Positions 10,384 through 18,411 of a stretch of 64,000 bases of DNA are shown here, in pieces (the first letter of the stretch is position 1; each line of letters starts with the position of its first letter). Origin of the DNA: Desulfovibrio sp. X2 (lineage in GTDB: Bacteria; Desulfobacterota; Desulfovibrionia; Desulfovibrionales; Desulfovibrionaceae); contig NZ_ATHV01000064.1 of NCBI RefSeq assembly GCF_000422205.1, positions 248,001-312,000 on the forward strand, in the 5' to 3' direction. The translations under genes and the position numbers were made by a program. A model generated the notes under the pieces. That model was not told where the DNA came from. It searched no databases and saw only the letters and a list, made by a program, of their open reading frames with translations.

Positions 10384-11481
10384 TTAGATGCCGCTTTGTG
10401 TCCGTTCTTCCAGAAATCTGTCGAGCTCCGCCATGAATCCGGCCAGCAGGTCGTCGAAGGAGCCGCGCAGGCTCTTCACGACCTCGCCCTTGCGGAAGAC
10501 CACCGCCTTGCCGCGTCCGCCCGCCACGCCGATGTCGGCCTCGCGGGCCTCGCCCGGGCCGTTGACCACGCAGCCCATGACCGCGACCTTGAAGACCTCG
10601 GGCACGGTGCGCAGCCGCTCCTCCACGGCCGAGGCCAGGGCGATGAGGTCTATCTCCGTGCGGCCGCAGGTGGGGCAGGAAATTATCTCCGGCCCGCGCG
10701 CCCGGATGTTCAGCGAGCGCAAGATCTCCCAGGCCACGTCCATCTCGGCCACCGGGTCGTGCGTCAGCGAGACGCGCAGCGTGTCGCCGATGCCGTCCGC
10801 GAGCAGCACGCCGAGCCCCACAGCCGACTTCACCGAGCCGCGAAGCAGGGTCCCGGCCTCGGTCACGCCTATGTGCAGCGGGTAGTCCGCGCGCGAGGAC
10901 ATGAGCCGGTAGGCGGCGATGGTGTCCGTGACCGAGGAGGACTTGAGCGAGATCTTTATCTCCGAGAAGCCCCGCCTCTCGAGCATGGCCACGTGGCCGA
11001 GCGCGCTCTCCACCATGGCCTCGGGCGTGGGGCCGCCGAAGCGGGCGAGGAGCGTCTTCTCCACCGAGCCGGAATTCACGCCGATGCGGATGGGCAGGCC
11101 GTGCGCGCGCGCCGCGGCCACCACGCGGTCCACCTTTTCCTCGCCGCCGATGTTGCCGGGGTTGATGCGCAGCCCCTTGACCCCGGCCTCCGCGGCCATG
11201 ACCGCCAGGCGGTGGTCGAAGTGGATGTCCGCGACCAGGGGCACGTCGGTGGCGGCCACGATCTCGGCCAGGGCCTCGGCGGCCTGCTCGTCGATCACGG
11301 CCAGACGCACGATCTCGCAGCCGGCCGCGGCGAGGCGGGCGATCTGCGCCAGGGTGGCGGGCACGTCGCGCGTGTCGGTGTTGCACATCGACTGCACGCG
11401 TATGGGGTTGTCTCCGCCGATCAGATAGGGCCCGAGACGGACGGCTCGCGTGGGGCGACGGGTGGGAGCGGTGATAAGCAT
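10384..11481 (-). CDS. ispG: 4-hydroxy-3-methylbut-2-en-1-yl diphosphate synthase (flavodoxin/ferredoxin)
   Basis: Fe-S enzyme of the MEP pathway that converts MEcPP to HMBPP. The protein has 365 residues with the ATG at 11481, which is preceded by GGAGG at a slightly short spacing; a TTG at 11505 would add 8 residues and has no visible ribosome site. The N-terminal TIM barrel begins IGGDNPIRVQSMCNTDTRD. The C-terminal [4Fe-4S] ligands are visible in SCPTCGRTEID and GCVVNGPGEA. It is the promoter-proximal gene of the minus-strand block. Confidence 0.95.
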   Translation of the reverse strand: MLITAPTRRPTRAVRLGPYLIGGDNPIRVQSMCNTDTRDVPATLAQIARLAAAGCEIVRLAVIDEQAAEALAEIVAATDVPLVADIHFDHRLAVMAAEAGVKGLRINPGNIGGEEKVDRVVAAARAHGLPIRIGVNSGSVEKTLLARFGGPTPEAMVESALGHVAMLERRGFSEIKISLKSSSVTDTIAAYRLMSSRADYPLHIGVTEAGTLLRGSVKSAVGLGVLLADGIGDTLRVSLTHDPVAEMDVAWEILRSLNIRARGPEIISCPTCGRTEIDLIALASAVEERLRTVPEVFKVAVMGCVVNGPGEAREADIGVAGGRGKAVVFRKGEVVKSLRGSFDDLLAGFMAELDRFLEERTQSGI

Positions 11482-11556
11482 GGCCTCCGGGCTCGAATCA
11501 CGCAATTTATGAGCCGTTGACCATAGCCGAAAACAAGCGCCAAGCCAAGTCCGCGC

Positions 11557-12636
11557 TCACGGTGCCGGTGCCTTCGCCGCATCGCCCGGAAGCGGCGCCG
11601 GGGCGGGCTGCCCGGCTTCCGCGTAGGGCACGAAGCCCAGGATGGTGCGCGGGTAGGTGTCCGTGGCCAGGAGAAAGCCCTTGCCCGGCAGCACGGCCAG
11701 CCCCTCCCAGTTGCGCGGCTCGGCCGCGGGCACGAGGTCCACGGGGGCGACGTTTGCGCGCTCGATGCCCTTCGGGCCGAGCTGCAGGCAGACCAGTCGC
11801 TCCACGGCCACGCCCGGGCCGGGGTCCTCGCCCGCGGCGGGCTTCAGCATGTCGCGCTCGCCCGGCCAGAGGTAGTTGATGACCCAGAAGCGACCCTGCG
11901 CGTCCGGGCGGCTCGCGTCGGTCAGGCGGTATTCCAGGGGCGCCAGCGGCAAGGTGCCGCGCGGCGCGAGGTCCGGCCCGAAGAGCCAGGCCTTGGGCGC
12001 GGGATTCACGTTGCGCCCGTTGGCCTCGTAGAAGGCGGCGATCTTCGTGCCGTCGAAGACCAGGGCCTCCACGCCCATATTGCGCAGGTTCACCTCCAGC
12101 GGCACCTCGGCCAGGGTCCCGGGCAGGATGCGCAGGGTGCGGCCCCCGGCGTCCAGCTCGGCCCTGACCAGCCGGCCGTGCATGCGCGGCGCGAGCGCGA
12201 AGTCGCCGTGCGACTCCACGGAGAGCACGGCCTCGCGCGCCGAGAGGAAGACGATGGACTCGAAGCCCTCGAAGCCGGGCACGAGGCCGCGCAGGTCAGC
12301 GCCCCGGACCTCGATCTCGCGCGGCCGGACCGGGGCGGGCGTCCTTCCCGCCAGGGCGTCGGCCACGGCCCGCTCCACCTCGGCGCGGGGGATGGCGAAG
12401 AGCACGCCGGGCTGCCCGGGCGCGCGCCAGTCCGGATACTGCGGCAGGAGCACCAGCTCGTCGCCGCGCCAGTCCATGCCCGATATCTCGGCCGAGCGTT
12501 CGGCGGCGGGCCCGGCCAGGGGGATTTCGTGGACCGGGACGGCCTGTCCCGCGCGGGCCGCGAGCGGCAGCAGGAGCACGGCGAGCAGCAGGAGCGGGAA
12601 CACGGGGCGACGGGAATGCGGCAGACGTTTCGTCAT
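11557..12636 (-). CDS. Exported phytase-like/esterase-like beta-propeller protein
   Basis: Protein of 359 residues with a signal peptide (PVFPLLLLAVLLLPLAARAGQ). The mature part resembles the 'esterase-like activity of phytase' family: repeated short beta segments such as ISGMDWRGDELVLLPQYPDW, FEGFESIVFLS, and NWEGLAVLPGKGFLLATDTYP. Such proteins are usually periplasmic or lipoprotein-like, and substrates are not known. The ATG at 12636 lies 2 bases past the stop of the PAPS-reductase-like gene, so the two form an operon. No catalytic residue can be assigned with confidence. Confidence 0.6.
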   Translation of the reverse strand: MTKRLPHSRRPVFPLLLLAVLLLPLAARAGQAVPVHEIPLAGPAAERSAEISGMDWRGDELVLLPQYPDWRAPGQPGVLFAIPRAEVERAVADALAGRTPAPVRPREIEVRGADLRGLVPGFEGFESIVFLSAREAVLSVESHGDFALAPRMHGRLVRAELDAGGRTLRILPGTLAEVPLEVNLRNMGVEALVFDGTKIAAFYEANGRNVNPAPKAWLFGPDLAPRGTLPLAPLEYRLTDASRPDAQGRFWVINYLWPGERDMLKPAAGEDPGPGVAVERLVCLQLGPKGIERANVAPVDLVPAAEPRNWEGLAVLPGKGFLLATDTYPRTILGFVPYAEAGQPAPAPLPGDAAKAPAP

Positions 12637-12638
12637 GG

Positions 12639-13400
12639 CTAGAAATACCCCAGGGCGCGCAGCTCGGCCATGCGCGCCTCCTTGTCCGCGTCGCGGCCGG
12701 AGCGCTCGCCCCCGTCCGCGACATGGGTGCAGGGAGCGCAGCCGAGCGAGCGGTACCCCTCGTCGTAGAGGCTGCAATAGGGCAGCCGGGCCTGCATGAT
12801 GTACGCCCAGACGTCCATCTCGCTCCAGGCCAGGATAGGATGGCCGCGCAGGTGGTCCGGGGCGGTGCGGGGCTCGAGCGGGCCGAGCCCGGCGCGGGCC
12901 GCGTGCTCGTCGTGGCGAAGCCCGGTGAGCAGCAGCGTGAGACCCAGGCCGCGCACCGAGGCGAGCAGGGGCTCGATCTTGCGCGCGCGGCAGCAGGCCT
13001 CGCGGCCGTCCCCGGGCCCCACGACACAGCCGGGCGCGGGCCGGGCGATCACCAGCCGCGCGCCGAAGGACGCGGCCATCTCGTCGCGCAGCCGCGTGAC
13101 CTCGGGAAACTTGAGCCCGGTGTCCAGGGAGAGAGCCAGGAGGGGCGCGTCACCGGCGCGTCCGCCCCGTTCCTCGCGCAGGGCGCGGCGCCAGAGGTCC
13201 AGGACCACGCTCGAGTCCTTGCCGCCGGTGAAGGCCACGGCCGTGCGCGCGGGATCGTGCTCCCGGGCGAGGGTGCGCAGGAAGGCGAGGCTTCCGGCCA
13301 CGAGCTCGTCCAGCGACTTTTGCGCCGAATCGCCTTTCCCTTGCCCCTGTCCGGAAATGTGCGCTACAGAAGAATCGGAGTCTTTTCGTTTCAGGGTCAC
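12639..13400 (-). CDS. PAPS-reductase-family protein lacking the C-terminal catalytic cysteine motif
   Basis: PP-loop protein of about 253 residues related to PAPS/APS reductases. The nucleotide loop reads AVAFTGGKDSSVVL (Thr replaces the usual Ser). The substrate-site segment EACCRARKIEPL and the late LGCAPCTH give the CC...CxxC pattern that binds a [4Fe-4S] cluster in APS reductases. The protein ends ARMAELRALGYF and has no ECG(I/L)H motif, the catalytic thiol of true reductases, so assimilatory sulfate reduction is doubtful. The start is uncertain: the GTG at 13400 has AAGG 8 bases upstream. The start region faces the divergent gene at 13425. Confidence 0.7.
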   Translation of the reverse strand: MTLKRKDSDSSVAHISGQGQGKGDSAQKSLDELVAGSLAFLRTLAREHDPARTAVAFTGGKDSSVVLDLWRRALREERGGRAGDAPLLALSLDTGLKFPEVTRLRDEMAASFGARLVIARPAPGCVVGPGDGREACCRARKIEPLLASVRGLGLTLLLTGLRHDEHAARAGLGPLEPRTAPDHLRGHPILAWSEMDVWAYIMQARLPYCSLYDEGYRSLGCAPCTHVADGGERSGRDADKEARMAELRALGYF

Positions 13401-13424
13401 CGCTTCAACCTTCACGAGGCCGTC

Positions 13425-13856
13425 ATGCTCGAAACCATCCGCACGCTCATCCTCTCCAACGACACCTGTGCGCTGGCCACCGCATCCGACAACCAGCCCC
13501 ACTGCTCGCTCATGTCCTACCTGCCCTCGGCCGACGTCGGAGAACTCTATCTCCTGACGTCGCGAAGCACCAAGAAGTACCGCAACTGCCTGCGCAATCC
13601 AAGCGTCTCCCTGCTCATCGACACGAGGTCCCGCAACGCGAACAGCGCCTGGGCCGTGTCCGCCCTGACGCTCGAGGGCGAGAGCCGCCAGCCCGCCACG
13701 AACGAGGAGCGCGAGCGCATCAAGCAGGAGATGGTGGAACGCCTGCCCCACCTGGCCAGGCTCGCGGGCCATCCGGACTCGGAAGTGCTCATCGTGCGCC
13801 TGCGCTCGGCCCTGCTCCTGGACGGCGTGGAGAACTCCCATTTCGAGGCGCTTTGA
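13425..13856 (+). CDS. Pyridoxamine 5'-phosphate oxidase-family protein
   Basis: Protein of 143 residues with a split-barrel flavin-binding fold suggested by TLILSNDTCALATASDNQPHCSLM style N-terminal strands, ELYLLTSRSTKKYRNCLRNP and the central beta hairpin. Such proteins bind FMN, F420 or haem, and many are not PNP oxidases. The ATG at 13425 has GAGG 5 bases upstream and is only 24 bases from the start of the divergent PAPS-reductase-like gene, so both promoters must lie inside opposing coding sequence, or one start is further in. Function unknown. Confidence 0.8.
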   Translation: MLETIRTLILSNDTCALATASDNQPHCSLMSYLPSADVGELYLLTSRSTKKYRNCLRNPSVSLLIDTRSRNANSAWAVSALTLEGESRQPATNEERERIKQEMVERLPHLARLAGHPDSEVLIVRLRSALLLDGVENSHFEAL

Positions 13857-13888
13857 AATTTTTTTTCAGGGACGGCAAAGAAAATCGC

Positions 13889-13917
13889 TTGACGAAGGAG
13901 AGCAGCCTGCGTAGATA
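13889..13917 (+). promoter_or_regulatory. Sigma-70 promoter of the tRNA-Arg gene
   Basis: TTGACG (13889-13894) and TAGATA (13912-13917) are separated by exactly 17 bases. The predicted start lies about 7 bases upstream of the mature tRNA. Confidence 0.75.
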
Positions 13918-13930
13918 CCTCTCCTCCGAT

Positions 13931-14007
13931 GCGCCCGTAGCTCAGCTGGATAGAGTAGCAGACTACGAATCTGTTGGTCGCACGTTCGAATCGTGCCGGG
14001 CGCGCCA
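13931..14007 (+). tRNA. tRNA-Arg (anticodon ACG)
   Basis: 77-nt cloverleaf with a 7-bp acceptor stem (GCGCCCG / CGGGCGC), D arm, an anticodon stem-loop with loop CTACGAA (anticodon ACG), T arm with TTCGAAT, and an encoded CCA end. ACG is read as inosine-containing ICG for CGU/CGC/CGA codons. Confidence 0.95.
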
Positions 14008-14016
14008 GAAAATACC

Positions 14017-14059
14017 GAGGGATCGGCTGGAATCACCAGCCGGTCCCTCTTTTGCTTTT
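14017..14059 (+). terminator. Rho-independent terminator of tRNA-Arg
   Basis: 14-bp stem (14017-14030 with 14036-14049, one T-G pair) with a 5-base loop, followed by TTTTGCTTTT. It starts 9 bases past the tRNA. Confidence 0.9.
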
Positions 14060-14445
14060 GCGGCGATGCCGCGCTCTCCGAGGGGAGCGACCCGTGCCCG
14101 GAAGCCGCCCTTCCCTCCCCACCCCCTGCCGCTTCTGCGCGCCCCCCCTGGGCCGATCGCCTCAGGGGCATGGCCAATGGCCTGACCGCGGGTCGGCCGT
14201 CCTCGGGTGCTTGAAAACTCCCTTCCCGGCATGACAAAACAGGATGAAGGAGATGCGAGGGCATCCTCGATGCAGGCAGGAGACTTTCTCGCCGAAAAGA
14301 GCATATTCCCCTCGATCCCGGCTGAGTGCCCGATTTCGCGCCCGTTCTTCCGACCGGCCTTTCGCGAACACGGAGAGCCCCCGGCGAGGCAGGCGATGAC
14401 GGCCGGGACCTTCAAATCTCAAAACGGCAGCAGGAGGCGCCGCAC
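14060..14445. other. Intergenic stretch without a supported gene
   Basis: 386 bases between the tRNA-Arg terminator and the DUF1003 gene. Short open frames occur on both strands but none has a good ribosome site together with family-like sequence. No clear promoter pair was found. Confidence 0.5.
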
Positions 14446-14991
14446 ATGAACGACGAAGACACGAAAGCATCCGCCGACAAGACCCCGGGCCCCAGAAGAG
14501 CCCTCGACCATCTGCGGTTCCATAGCCCGTACGGCCACCTCGGCTCCGTTTTCGGCAACGACTGGTTCGCGCTGAAGGCCGAGGCGTTCGCCAGATTTTT
14601 CGGCACGCCCCTCTTCCTGGTGGCCCAGACGGTCATCGTCGGCATCTGGATACTCCTGAACGTCGTCGGCCCATACAAGTTCGACGTCTACCCGTTCATC
14701 CTCCTGAACCTGGCCTTCAGCCTCCAGGCCGCCTACGCGGCCCCGCTCATCCTCCTGGCGCAGACGCGGCAGGCCGACAGGGACAAGGCGCATGCCGAAG
14801 CGGACGCCCAGCACAGGGAGGATCTCGCCAACTCCATGGAAAAACGCCAGATGCAGATGTCCGTCCAGGCCGATCAGCTCTTGGAACTGCTGCGGCAGAA
14901 CACCCAACTCACGGAGATGGTGAAGGACCTCAGCCAGCGCATCGAGGAGCTGACCCTCGAGATGCACGACAGGGTCGTAAAGCAGGAGTAG
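14446..14991 (+). CDS. DUF1003 membrane protein
   Basis: Protein of 181 residues. The ATG at 14446 follows AGGAGG by 8 bases. Two membrane segments are visible: FLVAQTVIVGIWILLNVVG (about 60-80) and PFILLNLAFSLQAAYAAPLI (about 85-105). A charged coiled-coil tail of about 70 residues follows (ADRDKAHAEADAQHREDL and on). The segment FDVYPFILLNLAFS is the DUF1003 signature. The function of the family is unknown. Confidence 0.85.
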   Translation: MNDEDTKASADKTPGPRRALDHLRFHSPYGHLGSVFGNDWFALKAEAFARFFGTPLFLVAQTVIVGIWILLNVVGPYKFDVYPFILLNLAFSLQAAYAAPLILLAQTRQADRDKAHAEADAQHREDLANSMEKRQMQMSVQADQLLELLRQNTQLTEMVKDLSQRIEELTLEMHDRVVKQE

Positions 14992-15057
14992 CGGCTCCCG
15001 GCTCCTCGCGCCGGGCCCAGGGCCTGCGCACCGGCAGCGTGGCCGCCGCCCGCCCGC

Positions 15058-15975
15058 TCAGAGGGCTTCCTTCTGGGGCGGCCCGGGCGACGCACCGGGT
15101 TCGACAGGCGTCAGGTCCTCCAGAGAGGACGGACCGGTCAGGACGAGCTTGCTGAATTTCCTGTATTCCCTGGTGGCGAAGAAGAACTCTCCGGTTCCGA
15201 TATCCTTGCCGTTGATATTCAGCTTGGCGGAGAGCTTCGCGAAATTCGTCGGGTCCCGGAGCTCGAATCCGCTGATGAGCGCTTTGAATTCGTGCCTGCC
15301 GTTCCCGTCCGTGATGGTCATCGGGACGTTATCCTCGAGGATGGACAGCACGAGCACCTTCTGTCCGGAATGCTCGCCGTATCCGTCCACCTTGTAGCAG
15401 ACAGGGCCCTCGACCTTGGCGTGGCGAAACAGCGTATCGCCGCGATAGCAGTGCGAGACGTCGCCCGACTTCAGCCTGTCTTTCTCGAGCCCTGTCCACG
15501 AATCGACGACCAGCTTGGCCGCCTCCTTGAATTCCGGGTTCTCGGAGCCGACGCCCGAGAGCGTCTCGCTTTGGCCGTCGTAGACGGCGCCGCGCGCGCC
15601 CATCCTGCCGGCGCGGTCCGTCAGGAAGGCCACGGATGGAAACGGCCCCAGATCTTCCCACATGGGGATCTTCCGTCCCAGCACGTGGGGCTGCGGTTCG
15701 GGGGCCACCCGCCAGAAGAGGGAGTTTTCGCCGTACGCCTCCACCGAGTAGACGACGGGCTCTGCCCATCTGAAGAACTTCTTCGCCTTCAGCCCCTCGG
15801 TCGAGACCGACACGGTGCCGGAGTCCGGTCCGTAGGAGACGGGGATGGGCTCGGTGATGGGCGTCACCGTTCCGGAGTACTGGACCATGTAGGGCGGCTC
15901 ATGGCGGGAGGTCGAGCACGCGGCCAGTGCGCCGGACAGGAGAAGGAACGAAAGAAGGAGCGGAAACGTGCGCAC
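15058..15975 (-). CDS. Lipoprotein of unknown function
   Basis: Protein of 305 residues with a lipoprotein signal (LLLSGALAAC, Cys about 19). The mature part is beta-rich with many short hydrophilic segments; no family is recognised. It lies convergent to the DUF1003 gene. Base composition is somewhat less GC-rich than that of the neighbours, with more AAG, TTC and GAT codons, which could reflect later arrival. Confidence 0.7.
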   Translation of the reverse strand: MRTFPLLLSFLLLSGALAACSTSRHEPPYMVQYSGTVTPITEPIPVSYGPDSGTVSVSTEGLKAKKFFRWAEPVVYSVEAYGENSLFWRVAPEPQPHVLGRKIPMWEDLGPFPSVAFLTDRAGRMGARGAVYDGQSETLSGVGSENPEFKEAAKLVVDSWTGLEKDRLKSGDVSHCYRGDTLFRHAKVEGPVCYKVDGYGEHSGQKVLVLSILEDNVPMTITDGNGRHEFKALISGFELRDPTNFAKLSAKLNINGKDIGTGEFFFATREYRKFSKLVLTGPSSLEDLTPVEPGASPGPPQKEAL

Positions 15976-16008
15976 CGGTCACCTCGACAGATTCTTATCG
16001 GCCCCTCT

Positions 16009-16024
16009 GATAGACCAGCCTATC
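16009..16024. repeat. Small inverted repeat upstream of the lipoprotein gene
   Basis: GATAG-6-CTATC lies 33 bases upstream of the minus-strand lipoprotein start. It could be an operator, but no promoter boxes were firm. Confidence 0.25.
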
Positions 16025-16175
16025 GTTCTTCGCAAGCCGGAGCATAGCCTCTCCCGCTGGGGATTCCGGGCGGATGACAGCATAGCGGCAGGCGGGGCGG
16101 CGCGTGCGCGGGGTATCTCGAGCAGCACGCTCGGCACGAGTTTCTCCCCTTCTCTGTCTATGGACAGATGGCTGC

Positions 16176-16808
16176 TCAGCCCGCCCGGGCCGTCAGCAGG
16201 AACACAGTGAAATCGCGCACCACCTTGTCCGCGCCGGGCTTGGTCACGGTGGCGGCGGTCGTGTCGCGCACGTCGGCGAAGCCCGCGGCCTCGAGCATCG
16301 CGCGCAGCTCGGCGCGCTCGAAGCCGTCGTGCATGACGCCCGTGGCGTCGTCGTGGAACAGGCCGTGCTCGGAGTCCAGGTCGGCCAGGCAGATGCTGCC
16401 GCCGGGCGCGAGCGCCGGACGCAGCCGGGCGAGGAGCCCCGGGACGTCCTCCACGTGGTGCAGGACCATGCTGCTCACGATGAGGTCGTAGCGGCCGGGC
16501 ACGGCCTCGCCCCGGGAGACGTCCACGAGCGCGGTGCGGACGTTCCCGATCCCGAGTTCCGCGACCTTTTCCTCGAGCCGGGCGAGCATGCCGGGCGAAC
16601 TGTCCAGGCCGGTCACGCTGCCCACGTGGGGCTGCAGGCGCAGGGTCAAAAGCCCCGTGCCGCAGCCGAAGTCGAGGACATCCATGGACGGCGCGAGCGC
16701 CACGGCCTCGCGCACGGCCCGGGCCACGTCGTCGGCCAGCTTCACACGGGCCGGGACCTCGTCCCAGGCCGCGGCTTCCTTGTCGAAATCCTTCTTCGCG
16801 TTCTGCAT
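16176..16808 (-). CDS. Class I SAM-dependent methyltransferase
   Basis: Protein of 210 residues of the Methyltransf_11/UbiE-like type. Motif I is VLDFGCGTGLLTLRL (about residue 45), the acidic end of beta-2 is GLDSSPGML, and the post-II region is LIVSSMVLHHVEDV. The ATG at 16808 has AGGGAG about 6 bases upstream. A longer open frame extends upstream through the repeat region at 17041 but has no ribosome site. The substrate is unknown; no pathway neighbours suggest one. Confidence 0.85.
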   Translation of the reverse strand: MQNAKKDFDKEAAAWDEVPARVKLADDVARAVREAVALAPSMDVLDFGCGTGLLTLRLQPHVGSVTGLDSSPGMLARLEEKVAELGIGNVRTALVDVSRGEAVPGRYDLIVSSMVLHHVEDVPGLLARLRPALAPGGSICLADLDSEHGLFHDDATGVMHDGFERAELRAMLEAAGFADVRDTTAATVTKPGADKVVRDFTVFLLTARAG

Positions 16809-16967
16809 CGTCTTCTCCCTGCTCTCTTCCGGGATGGTTCCCGGCATGGCCGCGCGGGCCCGGCAAGCGGATCCCGTGGCATCGCAGGGGAATAGCAGGG
16901 CCCGGCGGCAGCGGCAAGCGATCCGCGCGCCGGGTGCGGCATGTGCGAGCCTACCGGCGCGACCGTA

Positions 16968-16996
16968 TTGACGATCCATGCCGGCTCGGGAATAAA
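16968..16996 (+). promoter_or_regulatory. Candidate sigma-70 promoter for the cytochrome b5/DUF2231 gene
   Basis: TTGACG (16968-16973), 17-base spacer, AATAAA (16991-16996). It would give a leader of about 140 nt containing the tandem repeats at 17041-17127. Confidence 0.4.
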
Positions 16997-17040
16997 GGTG
17001 GCGGACGAGGGACGGCCGCGGGCCGCTTCGGCGGTGCGGG

Positions 17041-17127
17041 CCATCCGGCGAGAAGCATCGGGCGAGAACCATCCGGCCGAAACCATCCGGCCCCGAACAT
17101 CCGGGGCCCGAACATCCGGAAAACACC
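17041..17127. repeat. Six imperfect 14-15 bp tandem repeats (CATCCGG-type) in the leader
   Basis: Six units beginning CATCCGG or CATCGGG with the consensus tail CCGAAAC sit directly upstream of the gene at 17143. The gap from 16809 to 17142 holds no other supported gene. Confidence 0.75.
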
Positions 17128-17142
17128 CAGCGGAGACCATGC

Positions 17143-17889
17143 ATGGACGACAAGCGGACATTCAGCCCGGAAGAGCTGGCGCGCAACGACGGCAGCGAGG
17201 GGAAGCCCGTCTACGTCGCCGTGGACGGCAAGGTCGTTGACCTGAGCGAGAGCAAGCTGTGGAAGAACGGCAGGCACATGAACCGCCACACCGCGGGTGG
17301 GAACATGAGCGAGGAGATCAAGGCCGCGCCGCACGGACCGGAGCTTTTGGAACGCTTCCCTCAGATAGGGGTCATGCAGGAGGAGGGGCAGGCCGCCCCG
17401 AAAAAACGGGAGACGAAGCAGAACGAGGCGGACGACCAAGGACTCCCTGCCATCGTGCGCCGCTTCCCCATCCTCAAGCGCCATCCGCACCCCATGACCG
17501 TGCACTTCCCCATAGTCTTCTCCCTGGCGGCCGCGGGCTTCACCCTGCTCTACCTGCTCACCGGGGCCAAGACCTTCGACGCGGGCGCGCTCGACTGCCT
17601 GGGCGCCAACGTGCTCTTCACGCCCGTGGCCATCTTCACCGGCCTGGCCACCTGGCGCTTCAACTACGGCACGCGCTTCATCCGGCCCGTGCTGGTCAAG
17701 CTGGTGCTCTCCCCCCTGCTCTTCCTGGCGTCGCTCTCGGCCTTCATCTGGCGGCTCGGCGTGCCGGACATCCTGGAGGCGGGCGCACCGGGCCATCTCA
17801 CGTACGTCTGGCTCGTCCTGGCCCTGGCTCCGGTGGTCTCGATCATCGGCTGGTTCGGAGCGGGACTGACCTTCCCGTCCGAGAAGTAG
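17143..17889 (+). CDS. Cytochrome b5-like domain fused to DUF2231 membrane domain
   Basis: Protein of 248 residues. The N-terminal cytochrome b5-like domain (about 5-75) begins TFSPEELARNDGSEGKPVYV; likely haem ligands are His in GRHMNRH and His in APHG. The C-terminal DUF2231 part starts at HPHPMTVHFPIVFS, a family signature, and has four predicted membrane helices. The ATG at 17143 has GGAG 7 bases upstream; an overlapping out-of-frame ATG at 17139 was not used. A membrane-bound b-type redox protein is likely; the electron partner is unknown. Confidence 0.85.
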   Translation: MDDKRTFSPEELARNDGSEGKPVYVAVDGKVVDLSESKLWKNGRHMNRHTAGGNMSEEIKAAPHGPELLERFPQIGVMQEEGQAAPKKRETKQNEADDQGLPAIVRRFPILKRHPHPMTVHFPIVFSLAAAGFTLLYLLTGAKTFDAGALDCLGANVLFTPVAIFTGLATWRFNYGTRFIRPVLVKLVLSPLLFLASLSAFIWRLGVPDILEAGAPGHLTYVWLVLALAPVVSIIGWFGAGLTFPSEK

Positions 17890-17932
17890 CGGGGGGCCGG
17901 GCGCTCCCCGGCCCGCGGCGCAGGCCCCGGCG

Positions 17933-18157
17933 TCAGCCGCGCGGCGGCAGGCTGTACAGGTCCTGGTAGTAGCGCATGTCGCGCGTTCCCCGGGCGATGG
18001 CCTCGCGCATGCGGCCGTCGCGGCTCTTGGATGAGCCCTTCAGGGGGACGTGCACGTGGCGGACCATCTCTCCGTGGCGGAAGGACACTCGCCACCATTC
18101 GGTTCCGGCGTCGGCACCGGGGGCAGGATTGAGGCGACAGCAGGAGATGAGGTCCAC
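17933..18157 (-). CDS. Small conserved-looking protein of unknown function
   Basis: 74-residue protein with a GTG start at 18157. AAGGAGG lies 5 bases upstream, an excellent ribosome site, which is the main evidence that the frame is real. The sequence is rich in Arg, Tyr and Ser (EWWRVSFRHGEMVRHVHVPL). No family was recognised. It is convergent to the DUF2231 gene. Confidence 0.6.
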   Translation of the reverse strand: MDLISCCRLNPAPGADAGTEWWRVSFRHGEMVRHVHVPLKGSSKSRDGRMREAIARGTRDMRYYQDLYSLPPRG

Positions 18158-18176
18158 GGCTTCCTCCTTGGCGGCA

Positions 18177-18215
18177 GCGTGCTCTGGCCCGACTGGCCAG
18201 GAGATAAAAGCACGC
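18177..18215. repeat. Nested inverted repeat upstream of the alcohol dehydrogenase gene
   Basis: GCGTGCT...AGCACGC (7-bp outer arms) encloses CTGGCC-5-GGCCAG. It lies about 60-100 bases upstream of the sigma-54-like site at 18273, where an activator of such a promoter would bind; alternatively it is a stem in the leader of the divergent small gene. Confidence 0.4.
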
Positions 18216-18272
18216 GGATACGTATCGCTCTATTATTTTTTCCCCGCGCCTACGCATGGTGCCATCCCCTCT

Positions 18273-18287
18273 TGGCAAGAGGCATGC
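18273..18287 (+). promoter_or_regulatory. Sigma-54-like promoter upstream of the alcohol dehydrogenase-kinase pair
   Basis: TGGCAAGAGGCATGC matches the -24/-12 pattern TGGCACG-N4-TTGC with GG and GC exactly 10 bases apart. The start codon is 125 bases downstream. Confidence 0.4.
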
Positions 18288-18411
18288 CCTTTGTGCCGAT
18301 CAGGTTTCCTCACGGCAAAGAATCATTGCAAAAAACCCCTGCATGGGTGAACATCGTTCCATCAGCCACGAATGTCCCGGCACCGGGCCTACTCCAAAAG
18401 GGGAAGCTCAC

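Noticed and set aside
16809-17186. N-terminal extension of the methyltransferase through the repeat region.
   Set aside because: It has no ribosome site, runs through repeats and the opposing gene start, and the core begins at MQNAKK.
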